Assembly: GCA_950295325.1 (NCBI GenBank)
Contig: OX485804.1
Coordinates: 6,822,001-6,886,000 of the forward strand
Direction of reading: 5' to 3'
DNA: 64,000 bases
Source of the DNA: Polytrichum commune
Taxonomy: Eukaryota; Streptophyta; Polytrichopsida; Polytrichales; Polytrichaceae
Under the pieces are notes generated by a model, which was not told the origin of the DNA, searched no databases, and saw only the letters and a program-made list of their open reading frames with translations. The translations under genes were made by a program, and so were the position numbers. Shown here in pieces: positions 1 to 11,130 of this stretch (position 1 is the first letter of the stretch; every line of letters begins with the position of its first letter).

Positions 1-430
1 ATGTTGCGATGATTGTCGCCCTAGCCTACCCCCCCTGGGCAAGCTTGTGCATAGCACAGAACTGTGGAAGAGTGTTAATCTGAATGTGATTGGGGTGGGT
101 GGGTGCATTCCTCACTTGCCAGTTTGTTAAAATCCAAGCGAAAGTGATCGGAACGGGTGAAGTTGGTTACTGTTGTGATGATTGTCGCTCTAGCCTAACC
201 CTCTGGCAAGCTCGTGCATATGCACAGAACTGCGGAAGAGAGTTAATCTGAATGTAGCATTGGGGTGGGTGGGTGTATTCCTTTCCTTACCGTCCAGATA
301 GTTGGAAATCGAACAACAACGACTGGAACTGGTGAAGTTGGCAAGTATTGTGATGATTGTCGGCCTAGCCTAACCCCCCCAGCAGGCTTGTGCATTTGCA
401 CAGATCTGTGGAAGAGAGTTGATCTGTATG
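1..430. repeat. Tandem repeat block A, about 173-bp period
   Basis: Three imperfect units begin near positions 5, 176 and 350. Each carries GATGATTGTCG, then CTAGCCTA, then a GTGCAT...GCACAG stretch, then AGTTAATCTGAATG or AGTTGATCTG. The units have drifted by substitutions and small indels. No protein family is recognisable. The block lies upstream of the first visible F-box exon, so it is probably intronic or 5' sequence of that gene (inference). Confidence 0.7.
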
Positions 431-1040
431 TAAGTAGCAAGGGTTCTTAGTGATTGCAGCACGTTCTTTGTGAGCCTTCTCATGTGGATAACCCTTCTCG
501 ATGGCGAGTTATTTATTTCTCAGCAAGTTACATAAACAATCTTCTGGACCATATCCTTAGGAATGCGAAGGTACCCTGATGGTGACTGCGATCCTTGTGT
601 TTTGGCACATCTACATTGGTGATCTGAATGGAGCATGGATTCTCCGTGCTTGCAGCAAGTTCTTTGTGATCCTTCTTATGGGTGTAACCTTCTTGATGGA
701 GGGTTATTGTGCTACAGCAAGTTATCCAAACAATTTTCTGGAATATGTCATCATGAATGTAGAGGTGACTTGATGGTGACTACAATCCTTGTTTTCGCCA
801 TGTTTACATTGACTCTTGGGTGGTTGACTCCGGGGAAGTGTATCGAAGATGGTGAATCTGGGAAGACAGTTGATCTGAATGTAGCAAGGGTTCTCAGTGT
901 TTGCAGCACCTTCTTGATGGAGAGATAGGAGGAGTTATGTTTCTCAGAGAGTCATCCAAGGAATGATCTAGAACCTATCCTCATGAATGCGAAGGTGTCC
1001 TGATGGTGACCTTGATCCTTGTGTTTCTACATTGAATCTT
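418..1040. repeat. Tandem repeat block B, about 200-240-bp period
   Basis: Three imperfect units start near 418, 625 and 868. Shared blocks in order are TGATCTGAATG, GCAAGGGTTCT, a TTGCAGCA stretch, TTCTTGATGGAG, a CAAGTTATCCAAACAA stretch, GAATGCGAAGGT, and CTGATGGTGAC. The first unit grows out of the end of block A, so the two arrays are joined. Short open frames inside are not conserved between units, so I read them as non-coding. Confidence 0.65.
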
Positions 1041-1227
1041 GTGTGGTTGATCATGGGAAATGTGATGAAGCTGTTGATTCTGGGAAGAGAGGTGGTAGTT
1101 CTGGGACAATTGAGTTGGGTGTATGTCTTGACGTGACAAAGTTGCCTTATTGTTTTTGCTTCCAGTGGTTACATTTTCAACATACAATGATGGTTGAATG
1201 TGACGCAATGGATTTTTTGTTTTGTAG

Positions 1228-2545
1228 CAGAATGGGCATGTTGGCTTCATGCTGTCATGCTATGATACCGAATTGTGTTATGACCACCAAACAGACTCAT
1301 TCCGTGCCAGGTATTGTTACAAAAGACCAATGCTTAGGTTTATTATAAAAGGCAATCCTTCTGGTGCTAGAGTGTTTTCCTTATTTGTGGAGGTAGTTTT
1401 CTTTAGTTGTACTGTAGCCATTCAATATTATTTTTAAAGAAATAGGTTCTCCATGACAAGGTCATTCTTGAATTGTAGTATGATAATGCTGGCAATAACC
1501 TCCCTTGCTTATGGTGTGCTTAAATTCTCTTTACTCAGGTATCCCCCACATGGTCCACGCACCATAGTGGTTGAGGAGGGAGTGAAATGGGAGCGGCTTC
1601 GAGCACCACCCATGGATACTCCGGCTCATGATCTACATGCTTCCGATTGCCTGCACGATTTGCATCCTGGTGATCATATTGAAGTGCAGTGGCGACGGAA
1701 CAAGGAATTTCCATATGGTGAGCTATCTATTGCAGCTTCATTCTTCTATCTAAGGTTGTGAGGTTGATTGCCACTGTAATAACACCTGTGTACTGTCCCT
1801 GTGTTGTAATTAAAAGTAGTCTGTCCTTCACTTAGGTCCTAGACTATCCTGGTTGCTGTTGGTTTCTTGCAGATGCAGATGTGCTGTTTCAAAAGCCTAA
1901 TTGAGGTGAACTTTGCAGGATGGTGGTATGGCGTGGTGGGCCATTTAGAGACATGTGATGGAGATGCTCGTCATTGTCGGTGTCATCAGAATGGTGATTT
2001 TTCCTCTGTCATTTTTTGGGTTGCCAGTTATATCTATGGCAGTTGATTACGTTCATGGTATCAATGAACACTGTTGGACGAATAGAGGTCCACCATAGCT
2101 GATTTTGGTCTGCCTGAGTATTTCATCTGCCCAGCAGTGTCATTAAGTTTTTTCATCTGTGATGGTATGCTGTACATATAACTAATTCCTCCATTTACAT
2201 AATATGCTCTACATTTTGTGTCTTGACCTGTGGAACAAATGCCACTTGAGCTAGTAGCATGTAATCTTAGTGGTGTTCATTTGATGAAATAACTTGTAGA
2301 GCATCTTCGTAGGTAGACAGTAAACTCAGCTTTGCAAATGGTTGTTAATCTCTGCAGACATAGTGTGGTTGGAGTTCAACCAGTACACACTAGGTTCAAA
2401 ATGGAGGCGGGCTGCAATCAACAGGCAAACTCATCGGGAGGAAGGGAATGAGGCTGAGGGTTTCTATGGAGGTGTCAGAAAACTGAACACAAAGGAAGAG
2501 ATTACCATTTGGAAGAAACTGTGGCCAATTGAAACTTTGGAATGA
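1228..2545 (+). CDS. F-box family protein (At2g26850-like), 3' exons; gene starts left of the window
   Basis: Four exons read through in one consistent frame: 1228-1310, 1539-1717, 1919-1993 and 2358-2545 (TGA). All three introns have GT donors and AG acceptors, and every junction restores a codon (AG|G Arg, G|GA Gly, G|AC Asp). The 174 visible residues contain motifs I recognise from the C-terminal half of plant F-box proteins of the Arabidopsis At2g26850 type: [63 protein letters not shown] and LWPIETLE. Family members are presumed substrate adaptors of SCF ubiquitin ligases. The F-box itself is N-terminal and lies outside the window. The visible part has no stops or frameshifts. The first exon boundary could instead be 1231, since the acceptor reads TAGCAG. 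Confidence 0.8.
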
Positions 2546-3435
2546 AGCTTCATCAAAACGCTTCCCTGTAATTATATTCATTCCTACAATGGGGCTCTAA
2601 TTTGTACTTGTAAAGCACACATTTAGATAAGATCAAGGAGCTCAATTCGTCATTGATTTACATCTAGTTTTATAGTTAAATTACTTTTTAAGTTACACTA
2701 TTGCATGGAGATGGGTGTGAAGGGAGCAGCCGATCAAAGGACAAAGTTGGGAGTCTACGACTCTCGAGTTTTGTGCCCTTCAACCTTCCCTATCCTGCTG
2801 TAAACATCTGGACCGATATTCTGGATGAAAGAGTAGCCAGATTCAACTGACAATTATGATTTATTCTTGAAATGAATGAGCACAACTGCAATTGTTTTTT
2901 TTGTTGCAGAAACATTAGAAGGTGGCTGTTTTTATACCAGTCAATGGTACAACAAATCCATTTTTGTGATGGGAATATCACTAAATGCATGAAACAAATT
3001 GTACAGGGTGGACTATATCTTTGTTCTCTTGGAGATGTATATCTTTAGTTAGGATTTGCTAATGCATTTGAGAAGTTAAGTTAGTGAGTACTGAGGCATA
3101 AAGTAAGTGGCTGTTTAAGCTCCCCCCCCCCCCCAATTATGTTGATTGTTGAGTTTAGAATAGTTAATATATTTTGAGTGTGTATTTCAATCTCTTTTAA
3201 AGAAATGCCTTTTTGTTGTCCGTTCTTACATCCACACTTTACCACACAACTTAAGTACATTGATTCTCAAAATGGAGTTAGTGACTCATTACATCAATTT
3301 ACACACAATGCTAGGCAAATAAAAACAAGAACATACAAACTTTCACTTATGTAGACATAGTCTAGTACATCAATTCTAAAGTCTCATGTCTTTTGTGAAA
3401 CTACACATGGTGAAACAATGACTTGAAGATAACTA
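2546..3435. other. 3' flank of the F-box gene, no further gene seen
   Basis: The first several hundred bases after the F-box stop probably include its 3' UTR; no clear poly(A) signal could be fixed. A run of 13 C at 3122-3134 is followed by AATTATGTTGA. The same 13-C run and continuation recurs at 32670. Nothing else is recognisable up to the Tigger terminal repeat. Confidence 0.4.
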
Positions 3436-4792
3436 TAGTCTAACCTCGTTAGTACGACACTTGTTTATACGACACCCTTGATATTACGACACATTCTAGC
3501 GCGACCAAACTTTTTAGCTCAAAACTCCCTCTTTTATGCGACTGTGACACTTGATAATACAACATTTAGAAACTCCATTTTCTCATACTAAAGAAAGAAT
3601 TAATGCTAAAATTTCTTTCATCCATGTTATGTACATCTAGAATACATCCATTTTCACTTGGGAACTACTTGAGAACTTTACTTATCATTGGGAACTTAAT
3701 AATAATAAGGGTTACTAGTGTAGAATGAACGTGGTTAGGGTACCTAAAATTGAAAGGTGATTATGATTTTAGATAATGCATTTTCACATGTTGTTAGCTT
3801 TGCCAAAGTTGGTAAGTCACATGATTTTTCAACCTTAGAATTGAGCAACATGACTTTGGTATTCCTTCCTCCCAATGTTACAAGCGTAGTTCAACCTTTG
3901 GATCAAGGTATAATAGCATCTTTCAAAATTCAAGACAAGAAGAAACTTTTGCGGTGGGTTTTGTCACAATATGATGATGCTACATTGAAGGACTTAAGGA
4001 AGGTGGTGCCCAACATCAGACAAGTTATCATGTGGAGTTATGAAGTATGGAGTGAGTTGGATGCACAAATAGTCATGAATTGTTGCAGGATAGCGTGTAT
4101 ACTACCAACAACATAGAATGTTGATTTTGCTCTAGTTGATGAAAGGGAGAAGAATGGAATGCGAGAAGAATCAGATGAACTTGGTGCTCTGATTTCAAAG
4201 TTGCGATCGGGTGATGATGAGATGTCAATGGAGACTTACATTTAGATTAAAGGGAAAGAGATTACTGAGCTAGAATTGAGTATTGACGAGTTGGTGAATG
4301 TTGCTTTGACAATCAATTATGCAAAAGGCTTTGATCTTAATGTTGATATGCATTCAGTACATGTGGATGATGTTGCTCCACCTACAATAAAGCTTAGTGA
4401 TGCTAAATGTCATGCATCATTGTTGTTTAATTTCTTATTAGACAACTCTTTACATTTTGGTGTTAATGAGATTATTAGTTTTCAAAATCTAGTAGGGTTC
4501 TAGATAAGATGACAATTGCTAACTTACGTAGGCAACACCAAAGATCTTTGAACTCTTATTTCGAGAGTTCTTGGAAATATTTGTATTTGTTTGGAGTTAT
4601 AAGTTATTATTTCATACAATCTATATTGCTTAAACTCGTTGTATATGTTTTAAGCTCATATTGCTTATGTTTTTGTATTCCCTCGATAGTACGACAATTT
4701 TACGCCATTTGTCATATTAACGAGAAGACGGCACCTCGATAATACGACATTTTTTGCGTTTCCCAAACATGTCATACTAAAGAGGGAGAACA
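3436..4792 (+). mobile_element. Tigger/pogo-like DNA transposon, internally deleted
   Basis: The left end (about 3437-3458, AACCTCGTTAGTACGACAC) and the reverse complement of the right end (about 4770-4791, CCCTCTTTAGTATGACATG) match at about 15 of 22 positions. Both ends carry repeated sub-terminal TACGACA boxes (3452-3491 and 4689-4750). TA flanks both ends, as expected for pogo elements. The inside is a truncated DDE transposase. At about 1.36 kb it is shorter than a full Tigger element, and the 5' half of the transposase is gone. Confidence 0.75.
3757..4590 (+). pseudogene. Tigger/pogo-like DDE transposase, C-terminal half, broken
   Basis: The reading contains LDNAFSH (second catalytic Asp) and LPPNVTSVVQPLDQGII (third Asp, in QPLD), the hallmark of the DDE_1 domain of Tigger/pogo and CENP-B-related transposases. 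An acidic tail with ELELSIDELV follows in the same frame after stops at 4114 and about 4243. Near 4490 the frame shifts, and the usual C-terminal basic end (LDKMTIANLRRQ) continues to about 4590. The N-terminal CENP-B-like DNA-binding domain and the first Asp are missing. It is clearly non-functional: two stops, one frameshift, half deleted. Confidence 0.85.
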
Positions 4793-4849
4793 TATATATA
4801 TTGACTCAATTTTTTAACCTACATCTACTTGTAGTTCAATAATTTGTCC

Positions 4850-6862
4850 ACCCTCCATTAGAAGATAAAACAACTTGGATACAATTGGGACAATATGATA
4901 GGACTTTTGACACTGCTCAAGAGTGATAGAATGGAAACAAACTTGCACACACTCCCACAATCAAAGCATTCCTTTGGTTGGTGTTGGATACTCACTTAAT
5001 TTATGTTTCACAAGTGCCTACACATGCTCCATTGGATTTAAGTCAAGTGATGGAGGAGGCCAAGTACATCAATAAATTTGCAATGACAATCATTGCTTGA
5101 CTAACCTTGTGGTATATCTAAATTCACAATCATATTGAAATATGACACGAGAAGAATTGAAACAATACCATTCAATTGTCTTCATGACCCCAACTTGAAT
5201 GATAAGATATAGAGCTTGTGTCATCTTCCCCTCTATCTTGCACATGTAACCCATGCCATGGGAAGTCATACAACCCCACACAAAATTGCATCACCTCCAT
5301 ATTTAACTGTCCGAATCACATGATGAGCTTGTAATTGACATTCTCCATCCCTCACCCAACACCAAGCACAACCATCATATTGAAATCGATTAATCTTAGT
5401 CTCATCACTAAAAAACACCCTTTGCTAATCATGGATAGTCCAATCTTGATGATGTTGAGCAAATTCCAACCTACAATACACATTCTTGGCTGTGAGCAGT
5501 GGCTTCTTCTGCTTCTCTAATGACCCAAGACATGTTGTCGCAACCCTTGCTAGCTCCCCTCAACTTATCTTCACCGCTTCTTAACTCTAGCACGTGTCAA
5601 AAGCACTAACTCTGCACATCCCACACACGCACATGGTTAGCTCCCCATACCTTAGACCAACAAGCTCATGGCTTGGTGACCAAACCCTCCTACACATGCA
5701 TTTGGAACTCTCCCCTGTAAGTAGTCAATGGTTAGGTGTGGACTTCCATTCATGAAAGTTCAATCTTGAGTTGATCATCGCATTGCCGGAGTCACACTAT
5801 AGCAACCCAAAGCATACTTGGCAACTATGCCCCCCGTTGGGCCAACGCTCGTGGAGGCTGTGATGTTTTGCCTTGGGTGGGGTCGATTAGCAACACTGCC
5901 TCACCCATATAAGCCTCTAGGACTTTGGGCAGGGCCCTATCCCATCGTCAATAACATTTTATCTCTCTCCTAAGAATTGGGGCCAACTAGACATTTTCCC
6001 TTAGCTGCTAGGCTTGGAGTCCCCCAACAACTTCAAACCTCCATAACTTTGTTGTTTGACATCCGATTTTGACAAGCGACTAGTCTATTGACATCTACTC
6101 TTTACGTAGATGCAGAATAACTCCTCACGTGCCCTATTAAGGTAAGTATTGAGAGAGTTATCGTTGTTCTAACCTCGGCAGTCTTGCGCAGCACTCCCAC
6201 TTCATTGATGTCCCACCACAGTGCCTCCTAGAGTGTTGGGCGTTGTCCCTACGCAACGCCCCACTCAAATTGCCATATCTCCTAGCTCACACCTACGATT
6301 GGGGAGTTCTTGAGCATTCTAGAATCCGGACATCATAAGCTACCCGAAGCTCATGGCTTTACCCTCATGACTCCTAGTCTCCGTGGGTGGAAGGCATTCT
6401 CAACGCCTGGGGCCCTCACCCACACTAGGATCACTTGGGCCCTCTCACCTATGGCGCCACAAGTCCCAGGTGTCACTCTAGGGTCCTCCTTGTGCCTATG
6501 GTATTATGGGCACTCCTCATGGAGAGGTCTGCGACACCTGCTTCATGAAGTGCACGCGTCATTGTGTTGATGCTCACTACCACATTCAAGTGCTCACTCA
6601 AAGCATTCCTCATGTCTACAACATTATCTGGTCCACCAACTGTGATGGCTCTTACATACACTCGTCATTGAGCAATGGTGATCCTTCTTGGGCATCCTCC
6701 TCTTGAAGGCTCCACATGAAGAACACACTCTCTACAAATCCTAGAGCATGTAGATTGAGGGATACCCAATAATTTTGAAACTTCATGTGTGCTACACCCA
6801 TGCTACAAGAAGGCTATAGCATTCAACCTCTTCTCCTTTGGCAATGTTCTCATGAGCAAAGA
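4850..6862 (-). pseudogene. Tc1-like transposase, broken and interrupted
   Basis: Read on the minus strand from about 6862, the N-terminal part shows a helix-turn-helix (STHEVSKLLGIPQSTCSRI) and a second one (NALSEHLNVVVSINTMTRALHEAG, 6661-6525). After an insertion the frame resumes at about 5525 with the first catalytic site (FFSDETKINRFQ), then GCMTSHGMGYMCKIEG (5281-5090), then the second Asp region (VIFQYD). The third region (SLDLNPMEHV) lies near 5035. Spacing and motifs fit the Tc1 branch (DD34D) rather than plant mariner (DD39D). Several in-frame stops are present and the usual DNDPKHT stretch is corrupted, so the protein is dead. Terminal repeats were not located. Confidence 0.85.
5536..6536. 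mobile_element. About 1-kb insertion inside the Tc1-like gene, possibly a solo LTR
   Basis: The Tc1 reading stops at HEAG near 6525 and continues near 5525, so about 1 kb is foreign. Its edges carry TGTCGCA (5536) and TGCGACA (ending 6536), a perfect 7-bp inverted repeat beginning TG and ending CA, as in LTRs. The interior has a TATAAGC box near 5910 and no reading frame I recognise. I could not find a matching target-site duplication, so the boundaries are approximate and a non-LTR origin remains possible. Confidence 0.45.
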
Positions 6863-6869
6863 AAACCTC

Positions 6870-7690
6870 CACAATTCCAAGAAAAAATATCCTAAGAGAC
6901 CACACTACAAACCTTAAGTGAGAGGAAGAAACCTAGGCGGCGCTATGAACTTCTTCTTGTAATCGAACTGAGTCAATACATTTAAGTTTATTCAATATAT
7001 AATTCTCTCTCGTTGCTAGAATGTTCAAGCTGAAATTTGGAAGGATGATAGCCAACTTGGTTGCACATATTAACTGACTTACAATATTGCAAAAAAATCA
7101 ATACTCTCCCAGATATGGCTTCCCAAAATTTGTTGTTTTGCTGATTGACTCAGTTTTGAGTTGGTGTATATTTGATAAGTGACCATGAAAGGCCGATAAC
7201 CTTACCAAAGTAGACAGCCATTGTTTCAAATGCAGAAGGCCGCAATGCATATATTCCTGGATGAATACCTGCAGGACAACTCGCCAACGCCAGAGTCTTG
7301 TTGGGCCAAGTTGTTACGTACCTTAAAAAGAAAAGAAAAGCAAGGTGTTGTCCCTATAATTTACAGATATATTGTGCCACATTGTTGGTGTCATAAACTT
7401 CATGGTAAATCTCAAAAAGGTATCTGTCCCTTATGTGATATGTGGTTTGCAAGAGTGGGAGTGTTAATTGGACCTTAAGCACAATCTTTTCCGGGCATGA
7501 ATGTATACAGTTCATTGAAATATTAAAGAAATCTTTCACATACATTGTTGTGTATAGCAACATTGTTGACTTGAAACAAAGTTGAGACTCCATGTTTTTT
7601 CTACACTTCACTGCAATATAAGCATAACACTCTGTAAAACTTCAGAGTCTCGAGCTCATCCAAATTAGATATGCATGCTTCACTCACGCT
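6870..7690. other. Intergenic; one isolated exon-like segment on the minus strand
   Basis: Most of this stretch is unremarkable. On the minus strand, 7322-7206 is an open 39-codon segment (TWPNKTLALASCPAGIHPG and onward). A pyrimidine tract ending in AAG precedes it and GTAAGG follows, as expected for an internal exon. I do not recognise the protein, and no partner exons were found. It could be a remnant of a third gene or chance. Confidence 0.25.
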
Positions 7691-8324
7691 TACATGAATT
7701 CTGTATCTCGACTAAAGTGGTAACCTCGTCGTAACTAAAAATGTTATCGATCATCCGGTATTCACAACGAGGAGCAGAAGACAACTGCCCATGCATTCCT
7801 AAAGCGAACCGCCTTAAATCACTACAACTCTAGAATGTTGAAGCATTCACAGGAAGCAGAACACCATATGCATACAAGCAACTGTTATCAAAGACCTTTC
7901 CACGACAAGAACACATAAAATTGCATTCAGTATAAATCTTCATTGTGGCTCTAAATGTTTTCATTCTCAGACGTAGCAATACGAAGTCAACTGATCACAG
8001 AGACACTCTACCCTACAATTGCCAGAAATACCACCACCTCAAAAGGATGCTCAGCATAAGCGTTTGAATTCTGCCAAGGGCCCCAGCATATTATTTAAAT
8101 CTACAAGGTCAAGACATATGTCCAGTACACTAGACCTTCAAAGAATGCAACTCGTAATTGCTGTACAGAATGGGCTCCGTGAACACGGTACCAACTAATG
8201 AATCGATTTGAATCAATAAATGGAGCTGCTGGGCCTATAACTATTGCTTACGGTACTTACGCTTCTAATATGCCTCTTGGCATCCCAACAGAATCTCTAA
8301 TTTTACCTACTCTCACTACTTCCT

Positions 8325-10607
8325 CTACTTCCCGGCAACCTTTCTGTTGGGTTCGAATACGAACTTTATCAATGATTCCTTGATGGGTAGCATCTCTGGA
8401 AATTCCTTCCATAGTTTACTGGCATCCAATTCGTTGTTGCTCCGCGCCGCCACGATCACCTTCGCTTGCTCCTCCAGACTGAAATTCACCCATGTCAACT
8501 CCGGGTCGATGTACTCCTTGTACATCTCCATGATCTCGTTGTGGCTCACCACGCCCGGATTCGTGAAGTTCCAGATGCCCCGCAGGTTGCGCTTTGCCAT
8601 CTCGATGGAGATGGGCAGCAGCTCATCCAAAATCGTCATGCTGTTAGGAATGTTCACGATCTTCTGGTACCGTGCAATCTTCGTGATGAAATTGCGCGGA
8701 TTCTGCAAGTCCGAAGTGATGGGCATCCGCACGCGCAGTGTGCACACATTGTCGAACTCGCTCAGGAGCTCCTCCACCTGAAAATTCATTTAAACGATTC
8801 TGGGCTTAGAAATAGATTCACCATCGCACCACTTCATAACAAAACCTTCTTGCACCTCAATGCCTACTAACCCACCAGAATCACTCCCCATGCCTACATC
8901 AAAAACTCTCAACCCCTTCAAGCCCACCAAAATCAACCACTGTGCCTACCGGAAAAATTTGGAATCCCTTCAAGCAAACCGAAACCGATCACTCACCATG
9001 GCCTTCGTCTTCGAGTAGTACGACCCGAAGAAGTTCGGCTTGTCCTCCTCCAAGAACCCCACGCCGCTGCCCAGCTGGTGCTTCTCGTCGTACTCGAAGA
9101 TGCAGCCCGTCGCGAAGTTCACCAACAGCAGATCGTTCTGCTTGCAAACGTCCGCCAGCGTCAATGTGCCCACCACGTTCGCGCGGATTGTCTCCACCTT
9201 GTGGCTCTCGCACCAATCCACGTTGGGCCTGCCCGTCACTCCTGCCGCGTTGAACACGTGCGTCGGCTTCACGGTGGCTATGTCCTTCTCCAACTGGCTC
9301 CGATTCTCCAATCGCCCGCTGCCGTACTCGTAGCAGATCCCCTGTTTCTCGCAGATCTTGCCCAGCAGGCCCCCGATCCACCCCGTGCGCCCGTAGATCA
9401 GGAACTTCAAGTTAGGGTCTTGCACTCTGTTCTTCAACGGACCCGCCACCTTCTCCACCAGGCTGTGCAAGATTCCCCCGTTCGGGCTCCCGTTCGCCTT
9501 CGCGGCCGACCCTGCCTCCCCGACCTTCATTTCCTCGTCCCCTCTCTGCAAATCGGCCAGCTTCTCCACCCCGGGCATGATCAACGACCGGGGATGGGGC
9601 ACCAAGGCGCCCGACACATCGCCCCACCAATCCGGATTGCTCGTGTACCAATCCTTCGTTTTCTGCAACCCCTCCGCCCACGTCGTGCGCTCCTGCCACC
9701 CTAATTTTATTAGCTTCGCGTCGTCCAAAAAGTACCGCTGGTCGTTGAACGGCCGGTTGTCCACCATCTTGATCATCTTCTTGTAGTCCAGATTGAACAG
9801 CTCGCAAATGTCCTTCGCCACATCCAGCACTCTCCTCTCCTTCTTCGTGCCGATGTTGTACACATGTCCCACTACGCCCTTGTGCAACACGCACTCGAAT
9901 GCCTCCGCCACATCCTCGCAGAACAGGTAGCTGCGGACGTTCGATCCGTCGCCGTGGATCGGCAGCGGCTTGCCCTGCATTGCCAGCAGGATGAACTTCG
10001 GGATCAGCTTCTCGGGGAACTGGTTCGGCCCGTACACGTTGTTCCCGCGGGTCGTGATGAACGGCAGCCCGTACGACCGCCCGTACGCCATCACCAACAT
10101 CTCCGCGCCCGCCTTCGTCGCGGAGTAAGGGTTCGTGGGCAGCAGCTGCGAAGCCTCGTGGTTGCCCACGATGGCGTCCTCCTCCGTCTCGCCATACACC
10201 TCGTCCGTGCTCACGTGGATGAACCGCTTGATCTGCCCCGTCACCTTGCACGCCTCCAACAGCACGTGCGTCCCGTAGATGTTGTTCTTCGTGAATTCGA
10301 AGCTGTTCCCGAACGAATTGTCCACGTGCGTCTGTGCCGCGAAGTGCATTATCGTGTCGATGCCCTCCGTGATCAGCAGGTAGTTCACCAGATCCGCGCT
10401 CGCAATGTCGCCCTTCACGAACTTGAAGTTCTTCGACGACTTCGACGGCGACAGGTTCTTCAGGTTCGAGCAGTAATCCAGCTTGTCCAGCACCACGATT
10501 TTGTATTGCGGGTAGTTCCGGATCAACCGGTTCGCCACATGTGACGCAATGAACCCGGCCGCGCCGGTGATCAAAATATTCTTCGGGGTATACGCCGAAT
10601 CCCCCAT
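8325..10607 (-). CDS. RHM: Trifunctional UDP-rhamnose synthase, copy A
   Basis: Two exons, 10607-8997 and 8777-8325, joined by a 219-nt phase-0 intron (donor GTGAGT, acceptor TTTTCAG), encode 687 residues. The N-terminal half is UDP-glucose 4,6-dehydratase: NAD-binding GAAGFIA at 15-21, TDE at 134-136, YSATK at 161-165. A variable linker spans about 345-400. The C-terminal half is the bifunctional 3,5-epimerase/4-reductase: GRTGWIGG at 406-413, YSKTK at 531-535, then a second-exon tail ending FVFEPNRKVAGK. The protein makes UDP-L-rhamnose from UDP-glucose in the cytosol for pectin and glycoside synthesis. The chosen ATG is the one shared with copy B; 12 upstream in-frame codons here are not open in copy B. 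Codons are strongly GC-ending, unlike the AT-rich surroundings. No defects seen. Confidence 0.97.
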
Positions 10608-11130
10608 CGCGAAACAAAAACCCTCCACCGCACGCTCAACCACGAGTTCGGTTCCAAAAACCTATCTTCCCCAACACACGCCCGATGTCAAAACAAACTC
10701 CCCGAAACCGCGAAACCCACAACACACCCACCACATGAAAAGCCAACAAAATCCCCTTACACAAACACCGCTCTTCCCACTCCTCGAATCCCAGACAGGC
10801 ACAAATCGGCTCCCAACCCACACGTGACCACCACTAACCCTCACCACCGTCTGCCCTCTCCGTAACCGCAGACTCTGGAGCAGGAGAGAAAACACTTCGA
10901 AACCTGCAGCACAGCGAGCGTCCTTGGAAACGTACCTTGATTCCAAGATCGGTCGGGGACCGTCCAATGCATGCGTAGCGGCTCTCTGGAGACGATCTGC
11001 AACAAAACTAAACATCGCGAAGGCGTTCAAGACGAAGACACTCCTTTGCCTCGGTCCTCTCGGGCGTCGTGGCGCCCTCCTTTTTTCACTCCTGCCCGAT
11101 CTCACGTGGCCCTTTTGTAACTGTGCCCAC
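10608..11130 (-). promoter_or_regulatory. 5' flank of RHM copy A
   Basis: This GC-richer flank is shared with copy B (39480-40045), including a conserved block around 10,975-11,020 (GCATGCGTAGCGGCTC, CTCTGGAGACGATCTGC). It should hold the 5' UTR and core promoter. No TATA box or start site could be assigned by eye. Conservation outside the coding sequence may only reflect recent duplication. Confidence 0.4.

Larger units (their letters stand above)
7690..11130 (-). repeat. Duplicated segment, copy A (RHM gene with flanks)
   Basis: This segment is a direct copy of 36660-40045 in the same orientation. Coding exons and the near 3' flank are almost identical. The 5' flank is near-identical to about 10,990. 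Beyond that the copies drift, but shared blocks continue to about 11,120 (CGTCGTGGCGCCCTCC, CCTGCCCGATCTC). Downstream, similarity fades through ATGAATTCTGTATC near 7695. Confidence 0.85.

Noticed and set aside
8466-10544. Long open frames on the + strand and other minus frames across the RHM exons (and the same at 37.3-39.4 kb)
   Set aside because: They are shadows of the GC-rich RHM reading frame; composition is Arg/Pro/His-rich and no family motif appears.
10605-10643. Upstream ATG of RHM copy A giving 12 extra residues
   Set aside because: The extension is not open in copy B, and the family starts close to the SAYTPKNILITG region.
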